Positions 35,431-43,609 of a DNA stretch of 64,000 bases are shown here, piece after piece. The translations under genes were made by a program, and so were the position numbers. Source of the DNA: Balneola sp. MJW-20 (GTDB lineage Bacteria; Bacteroidota; Rhodothermia; Balneolales; Balneolaceae); NCBI RefSeq assembly GCF_040811775.1, contig NZ_JBFNXW010000001.1, positions 1,736,001 through 1,800,000 on the forward strand. Reading direction: 5' to 3'. The first letter of the stretch is position 1. The number at the start of each line of letters is the position of its first letter. A model generated the notes under the pieces. That model saw only the letters and a list, made by a program, of their open reading frames with translations. It was not told the DNA's origin and did no database searches.

Positions 35431-36642
35431 TTAATCCAAAATCACTGAAATACTATCCGGACTGCCATCGTTCGGCGCAGGCACCAGATCCAGTAAATGC
35501 GTCATTAATTCGTATATATGTACGTTTTCAATGGGTCCGATCACTTTTCCTTCTGCTATATCGGGGCCATTTGCTATAAATAACGCGTGCATTACTTTTT
35601 CCTGATTGTCATAACCATGGGCTCCTCCTGATGGATAATCTTTTCTATCCTCAAAATAAGCACGGGTATTGATGGTAAAACCAGGTTCCGCGATCATCAA
35701 TAAACCGGGAGTTCGACGGTGATCTTTTAAGTGAAACCGGTCCGGGATATCCTCCCTTTTGTAGACCCGGTAGTGTTCTTCATTTTCTTTCAGAGCATCA
35801 TAAACAGCATCCGCATTCTCTCCTGTTTTAACATTCATCATTACTGCAGGACTATAAGCTATGATCTCAACTTTATCAGGGTCGATAAGTTCATCAAGCA
35901 CTACAATTCGTTCTCTGCTAACCTCCTGCATACCATGATCCGAAACTACTATAATATTGGTATTACCTAACTCAGCAACCTCTTCAAGCCTGTTCAACAG
36001 ATAGCCCATAAGCCGGTCCGCTCTCTGTATCGCAGAAACTACTTCCGGGGAATCCGGTCCGTACCGGTGACCCTGGCTATCTACAAAACTGAAATACAGG
36101 GTTGCCAGATCGATCTCTGTTTCATTATTCAGAGTCATCCACTTCACCACCGTATCTATCCTGGCTGAATCCGGCATTGAGCCGTCATACAGTTTCCAGT
36201 GAGTGGGCCTCATATCCTGTACCGGAGCATCAGATCCCACCCAGAACATCGTACCTGAACGCATTCCCTGCTTTTCAGCCGTATTCCATATTGGTTCACC
36301 TTCATACCAGTCCGGATCTTCAACAGCTTCGCGGTCTCCGATCGCATAACTGGCATTCATTTCCGGGTCGTACATATTATTCCCGACCAATCCGTTATTT
36401 TCCGGATATAAGCCGGTGACGATCGCATAATGATTGGGAAAGGTCTTTGTAGGGAACACCGGGATCAGTCCTTCACTTCTTACACCGTTTTCTACCAGCC
36501 GGTCAAAGTTAGGGGTATCGGTTTTTTCCAGGTAATCCGCCCGGAATCCGTCAAAGGAGATGAGTATCAGTTTAGGGTTTTCATCCTGTGGCACACAGGA
36601 CATTAAAGTGAGGGTGAGCAGTAATAGCAGTAGTTTTCTCAT
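35431..36642 (-). CDS. Nucleotide pyrophosphatase/phosphodiesterase-like lipoprotein
   Basis: The 403-residue protein has a lipobox (LMSC). ILISFDGFRADYL supplies the first metal aspartate, PTKTFPNHYAIVTG the catalytic threonine and NNGL region, and VVSDHGM and GAHGYDNQ the second metal site. This is the order in NPP/autotaxin-type enzymes of the alkaline phosphatase superfamily. It probably hydrolyses extracellular nucleotides or phosphodiesters. Confidence 0.9.
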   Translation of the reverse strand: MRKLLLLLLTLTLMSCVPQDENPKLILISFDGFRADYLEKTDTPNFDRLVENGVRSEGLIPVFPTKTFPNHYAIVTGLYPENNGLVGNNMYDPEMNASYAIGDREAVEDPDWYEGEPIWNTAEKQGMRSGTMFWVGSDAPVQDMRPTHWKLYDGSMPDSARIDTVVKWMTLNNETEIDLATLYFSFVDSQGHRYGPDSPEVVSAIQRADRLMGYLLNRLEEVAELGNTNIIVVSDHGMQEVSRERIVVLDELIDPDKVEIIAYSPAVMMNVKTGENADAVYDALKENEEHYRVYKREDIPDRFHLKDHRRTPGLLMIAEPGFTINTRAYFEDRKDYPSGGAHGYDNQEKVMHALFIANGPDIAEGKVIGPIENVHIYELMTHLLDLVPAPNDGSPDSISVILD

Positions 36643-36652
36643 ATTTATTAAT

Positions 36653-36686
36653 ATAAAAAAAGCAGCCCTATTGAGAAGGGCTGCTT
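36653..36686 (-). terminator. Terminator of the surface-protein cluster
   Basis: AAGCAGCCCT (from 36660) pairs with AGGGCTGCTT, and the minus-strand product runs into TTTTTTAT. It lies about 75 bp past the stop of the NHL-repeat lipoprotein. Confidence 0.85.
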
Positions 36687-36759
36687 TATGATACGTATTT
36701 CGTAGAAAGATAATTATTCAAAAAGCCGTACTAGAAAAAAGTTCAGTAACCGTAATCAG

Positions 36760-38058
36760 TTATTCAAAGTCTGAGGTAAGCTTGTATCGTACAATACGGT
36801 TGTTACCTTTATCGGCTACATATACCACACGGTCGAAATAAGCTACTCCGCTAGGTTCTCTGAATTGTTTAGGACCGGATCCGAGTCCACCGAATGAAAC
36901 GATGATCCTCTTTCGCTGATCAGCTGCACCGGCTGGAGGATTGACTCCCTCCTGCCCGTTTGCCTGAAACTGGTATAGCTTGTGCTGAGCCTGGTCTACC
37001 ACAAAAATGAACCGGGTCTGATCCCCCGCAAAAGCTAAGCCCGAAGGGCTGTCAAATTTGAATGCATCATATAAAAAGGAATCGGCAGCAGCTGTGTCTT
37101 TTCTCAGCAGGTCAGCATTTGACTCGAAAATAAGTCCGTCTGTGGTCTCTACTGCATTCACCCAAAGTACTCTGAAAGGGATCTCAACGCCCGGCTCAGC
37201 CTGAGCAATGATAAAACTTCGGTCATCCGTAAAGGTGTCACGCTGCGGGGGCCCGATCAATCCCTGAATATCACTCATCCCGATACCGCTAAGTAACGAT
37301 GGGGTGGTTGGACTCAATGTTCTTATCTGTCGTACATTCACCATCTGATCGGTCTCTGCACCATTGATCACCTGCGGCTGGAACTCAAGAACAATATTAT
37401 CCGGAGCAGCAACCTGTGAGTTATCAGTAAAAGGACCTCTTCTCGTTACATACAGAGTGTTGTCGGTAAGCACAGTCAATCCTGTTACTTCCACTAACTC
37501 ATAGTTAAGTGCTGAGTTACGGTCTAATCTGGACTGCTTGGCAGCGGTTGTACTCAAACTGGCATCTGCGAATGGAAAGATCAATGTATCTACCACTTCA
37601 ACCGGTCCGGTGCCATTCAGGTTTCTTACCTTGTAGATCACCGGCAGGTCCCAGGTAATATTGGGATCAATATTCTCGATCACAGTATCAATACGCCCTG
37701 CAACATATACATTTAATAACCGATCCTGTACTACCGATACCGCCCCTTTCATAGGGAAGGTTACTCTTGGTGCAAGATCTGCGCGGTCCAGTACATGAAG
37801 ACCTTCAGAGTCGGTAACATAGACAAAGGTGTCAAAACCAACATATACATCTGTGGGAGCATCAAAGTTTTCCCAGACCGGTAGCACTGGTGCATATCCG
37901 TCCACTTTTTCAAGATTAGGATCGATGCGACCTTCATCAAATATTTCGTCGGTGGTATCATCCTGCTTGGATCCGAAAATGGTATCACATCCCTGCATAA
38001 AAGTAAGGGATCCGGCCAGAATCAGGACTACTAAGATATTTAGTCTAATATTCTTCAT
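36760..38058 (-). CDS. NHL-repeat lipoprotein
   Basis: The 432-residue protein has a lipobox (MQGC, Cys24). The mature part has beta-propeller strands of the NHL type: APTDVYVGFDTFVYVTDSEG, SPSGLAFAGDQTRFIFVVDQ and REPSGVAYFDRVVYVADKGN. A propeller on the cell surface or in the periplasm probably binds protein or carbohydrate. It is the last gene of the TonB-receptor unit, starting 4 bp after the PorV-like gene. Confidence 0.8.
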   Translation of the reverse strand: MKNIRLNILVVLILAGSLTFMQGCDTIFGSKQDDTTDEIFDEGRIDPNLEKVDGYAPVLPVWENFDAPTDVYVGFDTFVYVTDSEGLHVLDRADLAPRVTFPMKGAVSVVQDRLLNVYVAGRIDTVIENIDPNITWDLPVIYKVRNLNGTGPVEVVDTLIFPFADASLSTTAAKQSRLDRNSALNYELVEVTGLTVLTDNTLYVTRRGPFTDNSQVAAPDNIVLEFQPQVINGAETDQMVNVRQIRTLSPTTPSLLSGIGMSDIQGLIGPPQRDTFTDDRSFIIAQAEPGVEIPFRVLWVNAVETTDGLIFESNADLLRKDTAAADSFLYDAFKFDSPSGLAFAGDQTRFIFVVDQAQHKLYQFQANGQEGVNPPAGAADQRKRIIVSFGGLGSGPKQFREPSGVAYFDRVVYVADKGNNRIVRYKLTSDFE

Positions 38059-38062
38059 AAGT

Positions 38063-39079
38063 TTATAGTGCTACTCTTAGGGCTACACGGTGAACTGTTC
38101 CAAGACGGTCAAATTGAGTATATCCATAATCAGCAGAGAACGAACGACCGGCGAAAGGAACTTTAATACCTGCTCCAAAGCTGGGAATAATTCTTTCTTC
38201 CCTTCCGAACTCGTAACCGCTTCTTAGAAAGAACTGCTTCATGAATCCATATTCGACACCCAATCCTACCCGTTCTGAATTATCACTCGGGTTGGTGATC
38301 TGACCTGTGATCACCAGTTTATTTTGTTCATTCTCAAAAGCATCGTATGCTGCTGCTATATTAAATCGTGTTGGCAGGGAAACATCGGCAAAATCGCTCA
38401 CCTCTTCATTCCCCTGTGTTGTCTCACGTATGGTTGTACCTGATGGACTGGTATCCAGACCAAAATTATTAATACCTACTGCGAACCGGAGTCCGGTCTC
38501 TCCTACTGTGTAAAAGAAGCCAAAATCGATAGCACCGGTTTTGATCTCGACCTCTTCAATTCTTTCCATCAGATATCTCACAGTAATGCCATAACTGAAT
38601 AATTCTGTGATCGCATGAGATGCGGTCAGCCCAACATTCATATGAATGGTTCTGAATGTTCTTCCTGTACCAAAAGGCTGAAATTCTGTGGTCTCCTTAA
38701 TATCCCCGGAGTTCAGGTACTGTACAGAAGCACCGAAAGCGAACTTGCCCTTACGCTGTACATAACTCAGATATTCCATATTGATATCTGCAAAATATAC
38801 GGTGTGGCCTGCCATGAACTCGCTGCTCTCCATTCTGGAAGCCAGGGCCGGGTTCCAATAAAGACTGGAAGCATCAAAAGCATCCGCCATGTTTGAACTG
38901 CCCATTGATGCCGACCGGGCATCTACAATGATCTTCGCAAACTGGAATCCGGAGGTACCGGAGCGGTCTCCTCCAAAATTTGGAAGAATACTCTGTGCCG
39001 TTGCACTGACGCTCAATACCAGAACCAGAGCAGCGGAAATTGTAAAACGGTTTAATTTCATCCTTTTATTCTTCATCAT
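38063..39079 (-). CDS. PorV/PorQ-family outer-membrane protein
   Basis: The 338-residue protein has a signal peptide (cleavage near TATAQ). The opening GTSGFQFAKIIVDARSASMG...SSLYWNPALAS is diagnostic for the PorV/PorQ (FadL-like barrel) family of type IX secretion. The rest alternates beta strands and ends in an aromatic-poor barrel strand. PorV shuttles type IX substrates to the attachment complex; this copy may be dedicated to the neighbouring cargo. It overlaps the TonB-receptor gene by one base (TAATG). Confidence 0.85.
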   Translation of the reverse strand: MMKNKRMKLNRFTISAALVLVLSVSATAQSILPNFGGDRSGTSGFQFAKIIVDARSASMGSSNMADAFDASSLYWNPALASRMESSEFMAGHTVYFADINMEYLSYVQRKGKFAFGASVQYLNSGDIKETTEFQPFGTGRTFRTIHMNVGLTASHAITELFSYGITVRYLMERIEEVEIKTGAIDFGFFYTVGETGLRFAVGINNFGLDTSPSGTTIRETTQGNEEVSDFADVSLPTRFNIAAAYDAFENEQNKLVITGQITNPSDNSERVGLGVEYGFMKQFFLRSGYEFGREERIIPSFGAGIKVPFAGRSFSADYGYTQFDRLGTVHRVALRVAL

Positions 39080-42030
39080 TAAAACTGTAAGGATATTCCA
39101 AACATGATCTGTCGCTGCTGCAGAAAGTTCGCAGGGTTTAAGTACGACGGCACGTTATTATCATTTGGGTCGAGATATCTTGGATCTCTCACATTACCAG
39201 GCACATCATAGGACCGGTCATTTCTAAGATTAACCAGTGCTTCCTGTGAATTAGGATAGTCTGAACGGTACCCCTCACCGGTTACAGGATTCACAATGAT
39301 CGCATTCTGGTTATTCAGGAGATTGGTGATCTCAAGAAATGCAGATAGTCTGGTATCACCGATCTCTATCCATTTTTGAATGTTCAGATCCATATAAAAC
39401 CAGGATGGCCCCACTTCACTAAATCTCTTTGAAGGATCCTGTACTCTTTCATAGATAGGTCTCCAGTCATTGGCTCCTGTCACAGGGTTACGAGAAAAGC
39501 CTACAAATTCATAGGGTGTGTATCTGTTACCGCTTCTCCAAACCGCTGATAGAAAAGCACGAAACTGATTCAGAGGTGCAAGGTCAAACAGTGGCTCATC
39601 CCGGTCGTAAGTAAAAGTAATATTCCCTTTGATATCCCATGGCCGATCCCAGGCAAGCGGGGTCTCAACATTATTTCCTACCAGCTGCTGCCCGGCGATG
39701 TTCTGGAAATTATCGTCATTGGTTGAACTCAGACCTTCCGCTCTGGAGTAGGTTACCGACAGTTGTCCCTGCAGCAGGTCACGGTACCTTTTAATATATG
39801 TCATCTCAACTCCCCGTGATCGTGCATAGTCTCCGTTAATCCGGAAAGCACGCTGTACCGGACGTCCGGTTGGATCCTGCACGGTAATGGTCTGAGTAGT
39901 GACAAAATCGTACTTATCTCTCCAGAAAGCCGAGATGTTCAATGCATCATTGGCAGAAAGCTGATTTCTCAGACCGATCTCGTAAGAGATATCCACTTCC
40001 GGGTTCAGATTCGGGTTACCGAGATCGGGGAAGTCTGACTGATCCTGATAAAAGGGATCCAGACCGGCATAAACAAAACTTGGATGCGGGATCCTGGCAG
40101 AATGACCATAATTAAAGAAGAGCACCTGATTTTCACGTACCGGGAAGGAAACTCTCACTTTAGGCAAAAGGCGAAATTTAAAACGCTGGCCGAAGATCTT
40201 CTTGGTATCATTTTTATACTCATCCCGGATAAAATCAGGAATAGGAGCTTCAGGATTGTCGATCGCACGATCCACATAAGCACCAGGAGCCCAGTATTCC
40301 AGGCGGGCGCCGATAGTCGCGATCAGTCCACGGTAGCGGATCTTATCACTTAAGAAAAAAGCTCCTCTCTTTGGTCTTACACGCCATATATCAAAGGTTT
40401 CTCCCACTCTTCTGGTCTCGGAGAAAGTATTTTCGTCGATCTGGATTGGTGCCCCGATCCACGGACGGGTAATATCGATCCACTGATAATCATTGAACTT
40501 AAATTCGAAACCACCGGTCAGTTGATTCTGACGCTCATTAAAGAATTTTGTAACGGTGGACTTCAACGTGATCTCTTCAGCAAAGTGGTCATGCCAGAGA
40601 GTAGCAATACCTCCGTTATTATAGAATCCGGGTCCGGCAAGGACGTAGGTAAAATCATCACCCCCCTCAAATTCCCGGGCTGGAAATGTGGTGATACTCT
40701 CGGGATCAAATTCACTATCTACATTTTCCGGTCTCCAGTCCCTGCCATTTGCATCGGAACGAAGGCGGGTAAAAAGGCGGGATAGCTGTATATCATAAAA
40801 AGCAGTCTGTGAAACGGTGTGCGTCCACTTTACGTAAGCCAATTTTGATTCATGTGTATAGGTATTGGCATTATCCAGGTCGGGCTGAAATATAAACTGA
40901 TAGCCCGGACGTATCTGAACATCAGCACCGGTGATCTGCAACATTCGGGTGTTTTGATTCACCGTGAGTGAACGCTGGTAAGCCGCCTGGAATTTCATCC
41001 CCGGCTTAATATTATAGGTCATCTTAAGCATCCCGTTCCAGCGATTATCCTGTCGCGGAGACCAGAAAGTATCATCTATCAGGGAAGAGCGAACCTGGTT
41101 AGCAGAGTTTTTGGTGTACTCATCGGAAACAGCCAGCTGACCGGTGGCAAAGAAACTTATTCTTCCCGGCAGATCCAGACCAAGTGCAGGCAGCAGCTTT
41201 TCTGACAGAAGACCCGGGCCTCCAATACTTAGCTCATAAATGTCAGTGAAAAAATTAGCCTGATTTGAGGCTACATTGGAACCAAAATTATCCCGTTTGT
41301 GGCTGAAACTTCCTTCATATTTGTCCCCACCGTCCCGGGTCTGAACAGCTACCACACCGGAAGTTACATCTCCGTACTCGGCCCCGACCCCACCGGTGAT
41401 TACTTCAATATTTGAAAATGAATTAGCACCAAGATCCAGACCGAAACCGGTACCTGCGAGGGGATCCTGAGCCGAAACTCCGTCAACTACGTAGCCGGTC
41501 TCATAGGCACGGCCTCCTTTTATATACAGACCCGTTGGATCTTTTACGACCCCCGATTGCAACTGAACGGCATCTTCAACCCGGCGGATTGGTGCTGCCT
41601 CGATCTGTGAGCGACTGATATTACTTGAGGTGGAAGATTTTTCTACATCAAAAATAGGTGCCTCACCCACTACTACTACTTCCTCATCCGAAGTAAGGAT
41701 CTGCTCCTTCAACGTATAATTAAGTTCTGTTTCTTCCCCGGCGGTGATCCTTATCCCGGTCAAAAGAACCCTTTCAAAGCCTACAAAGGAGATCTCAACA
41801 TTATATTCACCCGGACGAATATTACGGATCTCATAATTTCCATCCACATTTGTTGCTGCCCCGAACGTTGTTCCCTTGATAAAGATATTCACACCGGGCA
41901 GTGGTTCATTAAACTCTGCATCAATGATTGTACCCTTCAGAGTTCCCGTATTTTGCCCGAAAGCAAGCATGGGTACTAACACCAATAATAATAAAGTGGA
42001 AAAAATAATTTTCTTCATCATAGAAGCCAT
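39079..42030 (-). CDS. TonB-dependent receptor
   Basis: The 983-residue protein has a signal peptide, then a carboxypeptidase-regulatory-like domain (about 30-115, GTLKGTIIDAEFNEPLPGVNI). The plug follows (GLYIKGGRAYETGYVVDGV, EYGDVTSGVVAVQTRDGG), then a 22-strand-type barrel ending in GISLQF. It imports a ligand using TonB energy; substrate is unknown. Start at 42030 overlaps the upstream lipoprotein stop by one base. The in-frame ATGs at 42021 and 42018 would still leave the signal peptide. Confidence 0.9.
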   Translation of the reverse strand: MASMMKKIIFSTLLLLVLVPMLAFGQNTGTLKGTIIDAEFNEPLPGVNIFIKGTTFGAATNVDGNYEIRNIRPGEYNVEISFVGFERVLLTGIRITAGEETELNYTLKEQILTSDEEVVVVGEAPIFDVEKSSTSSNISRSQIEAAPIRRVEDAVQLQSGVVKDPTGLYIKGGRAYETGYVVDGVSAQDPLAGTGFGLDLGANSFSNIEVITGGVGAEYGDVTSGVVAVQTRDGGDKYEGSFSHKRDNFGSNVASNQANFFTDIYELSIGGPGLLSEKLLPALGLDLPGRISFFATGQLAVSDEYTKNSANQVRSSLIDDTFWSPRQDNRWNGMLKMTYNIKPGMKFQAAYQRSLTVNQNTRMLQITGADVQIRPGYQFIFQPDLDNANTYTHESKLAYVKWTHTVSQTAFYDIQLSRLFTRLRSDANGRDWRPENVDSEFDPESITTFPAREFEGGDDFTYVLAGPGFYNNGGIATLWHDHFAEEITLKSTVTKFFNERQNQLTGGFEFKFNDYQWIDITRPWIGAPIQIDENTFSETRRVGETFDIWRVRPKRGAFFLSDKIRYRGLIATIGARLEYWAPGAYVDRAIDNPEAPIPDFIRDEYKNDTKKIFGQRFKFRLLPKVRVSFPVRENQVLFFNYGHSARIPHPSFVYAGLDPFYQDQSDFPDLGNPNLNPEVDISYEIGLRNQLSANDALNISAFWRDKYDFVTTQTITVQDPTGRPVQRAFRINGDYARSRGVEMTYIKRYRDLLQGQLSVTYSRAEGLSSTNDDNFQNIAGQQLVGNNVETPLAWDRPWDIKGNITFTYDRDEPLFDLAPLNQFRAFLSAVWRSGNRYTPYEFVGFSRNPVTGANDWRPIYERVQDPSKRFSEVGPSWFYMDLNIQKWIEIGDTRLSAFLEITNLLNNQNAIIVNPVTGEGYRSDYPNSQEALVNLRNDRSYDVPGNVRDPRYLDPNDNNVPSYLNPANFLQQRQIMFGISLQF

Positions 42031-43556
42031 TATTGAACGAATTCTAAATCCCCGACACAGATGCTGTTGACCAGATCTGATAGGTTGTTATTTCCTGTGA
42101 TCAATCTGAAATCCAGCGCGAAATAAACTAGGTTTCCTTCCGGATTTCTTATGCCTACCGACTCAAATTCATCATACTCGGTAGTACTACCCACAAGAGT
42201 GGATGTCTTAAAATCAGCCGTATAGATTGATTGCGCCCCTACGATTGGCTTTAGCGGATACGAACCGGTAATCCTTTGGGTGGTTAATGGATTTGGCCCG
42301 TTAAATTCAGGAGAACTAAGGATCTCGGTATTATTAGGTATCTGAAACCCTGTTTCAATACCGGTAAGCACACCCAATGAATCCACAGGCAGGAAATTGA
42401 ATATAGGATCGGAAAGGTCCAGTCCCTTCATCGGAATATTTACAAAAAGGTTTCCACCCTCATCAATAAAGTCAGATAAGATCTCCTGTGCGTAAGTGAT
42501 ATTTCGGTCAATATCATTAGAGATCCAGTATATATGATCCCATTTAGCCAGGGTCTTTTTCAACGTAGGATCGATGTTTACCGGAAATGCTTCGGAAAGT
42601 CTCACTTTGCGGCCGCCGCCTGCCTGGCCATCGTTGATGATCCAGACATCGGGTTGGATTCCGTTCTGATCCAGAAGATCAAGGTGCAAAGCTTGTGCTT
42701 CGCCGGAAAAAGTACCCGAGAAATCATTCAGAAAAAGAGTTCTGGAGCGCTGTTCCTTTATATACCAGCTTACTGTATCAACAGAACTGCTTGCTCCGGC
42801 TTTATCGACCGTTCGGACATAAAAAGTGTTATCCCCGCCTACTTCCAGATTAGGAGCCTGTATCTGGGTACGTATGTAGCTTTTACCCAGGAATAACTCA
42901 CCGCTTGTGGTACCGGTTACTGAATTGTCCAGTTCAACCGAAATAAACAATCCATTCTGTTCCGCATTATCCGGGATAGGAATTGAGATCCAGTCGGTCG
43001 TATCATTAAATGCGATCTCGGTTCGGTCTATATTCAGGAAACCATCCGGATCATTGATCTGCCAGCCAAAACTCGCAATGGAGAAAAGGGTGTCCGGCGG
43101 TGTCTCAACAGAGTTGATCTCTACAGTAGGAGCTGTATTTACGATCGGATAGACCAGGCGGGCACCTACCGGATCTGTAGCCCCGTCATTATCAATTGCG
43201 CGAACTTTAAAGAGTACATCATCCGTACTCTGCCCACTGCTTATAGGAAGTATAAAGGTAGAATCTGTTTTTTCAGTATAGGTCCAGGCGTTTTCACTGG
43301 TATCATTGATAGCGTATTCATAGCCGACAATGTAACCATCGGAATCCACTCCCCACCAGGAGATATTAATCTGACTGGAAAGACGGTCTTCCTCACCACG
43401 GTTGATCTTGTCAACGGTCAGATTTGTGGATGGCGGCTGATTTTCAACAAAATCACCGCTTATAGAACTATCGCATCCGGTCATTACCAATGGAAATGCG
43501 AAAGCCAGTAGTATTAAATTCTTTATTTGTTTCAACGATGGACCTTTATACATCAT
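42030..43556 (-). CDS. Surface lipoprotein with Ig-like domains
   Basis: The 508-residue protein has a lipobox (MTGC). Residues 40-270 look like two fibronectin/Ig-type beta domains (INISWWGVDSDGYIVGYEYAI is the FN3-like core). Residues 275-500 are alpha/beta and include IYWISNDIDRN and GGNLFVNIP, reminiscent of a GATase-like or flavodoxin-like fold. It is coupled to the TonB receptor and may be its partner in ligand capture, as SusD-like proteins are, though it is not SusD. Confidence 0.7.
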   Translation of the reverse strand: MMYKGPSLKQIKNLILLAFAFPLVMTGCDSSISGDFVENQPPSTNLTVDKINRGEEDRLSSQINISWWGVDSDGYIVGYEYAINDTSENAWTYTEKTDSTFILPISSGQSTDDVLFKVRAIDNDGATDPVGARLVYPIVNTAPTVEINSVETPPDTLFSIASFGWQINDPDGFLNIDRTEIAFNDTTDWISIPIPDNAEQNGLFISVELDNSVTGTTSGELFLGKSYIRTQIQAPNLEVGGDNTFYVRTVDKAGASSSVDTVSWYIKEQRSRTLFLNDFSGTFSGEAQALHLDLLDQNGIQPDVWIINDGQAGGGRKVRLSEAFPVNIDPTLKKTLAKWDHIYWISNDIDRNITYAQEILSDFIDEGGNLFVNIPMKGLDLSDPIFNFLPVDSLGVLTGIETGFQIPNNTEILSSPEFNGPNPLTTQRITGSYPLKPIVGAQSIYTADFKTSTLVGSTTEYDEFESVGIRNPEGNLVYFALDFRLITGNNNLSDLVNSICVGDLEFVQ

Positions 43557-43562
43557 AATTAT

Positions 43563-43599
43563 AAAAAATAACCGGACCCACCCTGATTGGTGGGCCCGG
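43563..43599 (-). terminator. Terminator inside the surface-protein block
   Basis: CCGGACCCACC (43572) and GGTGGGCCCGG (43589) pair with one A-C mismatch. The minus-strand product is followed by TTATTTTTTAT. It separates the two secreted proteins upstream from the lipoprotein/receptor unit downstream. Confidence 0.8.
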
Positions 43600-43609
43600 C
43601 TAATAAAAT

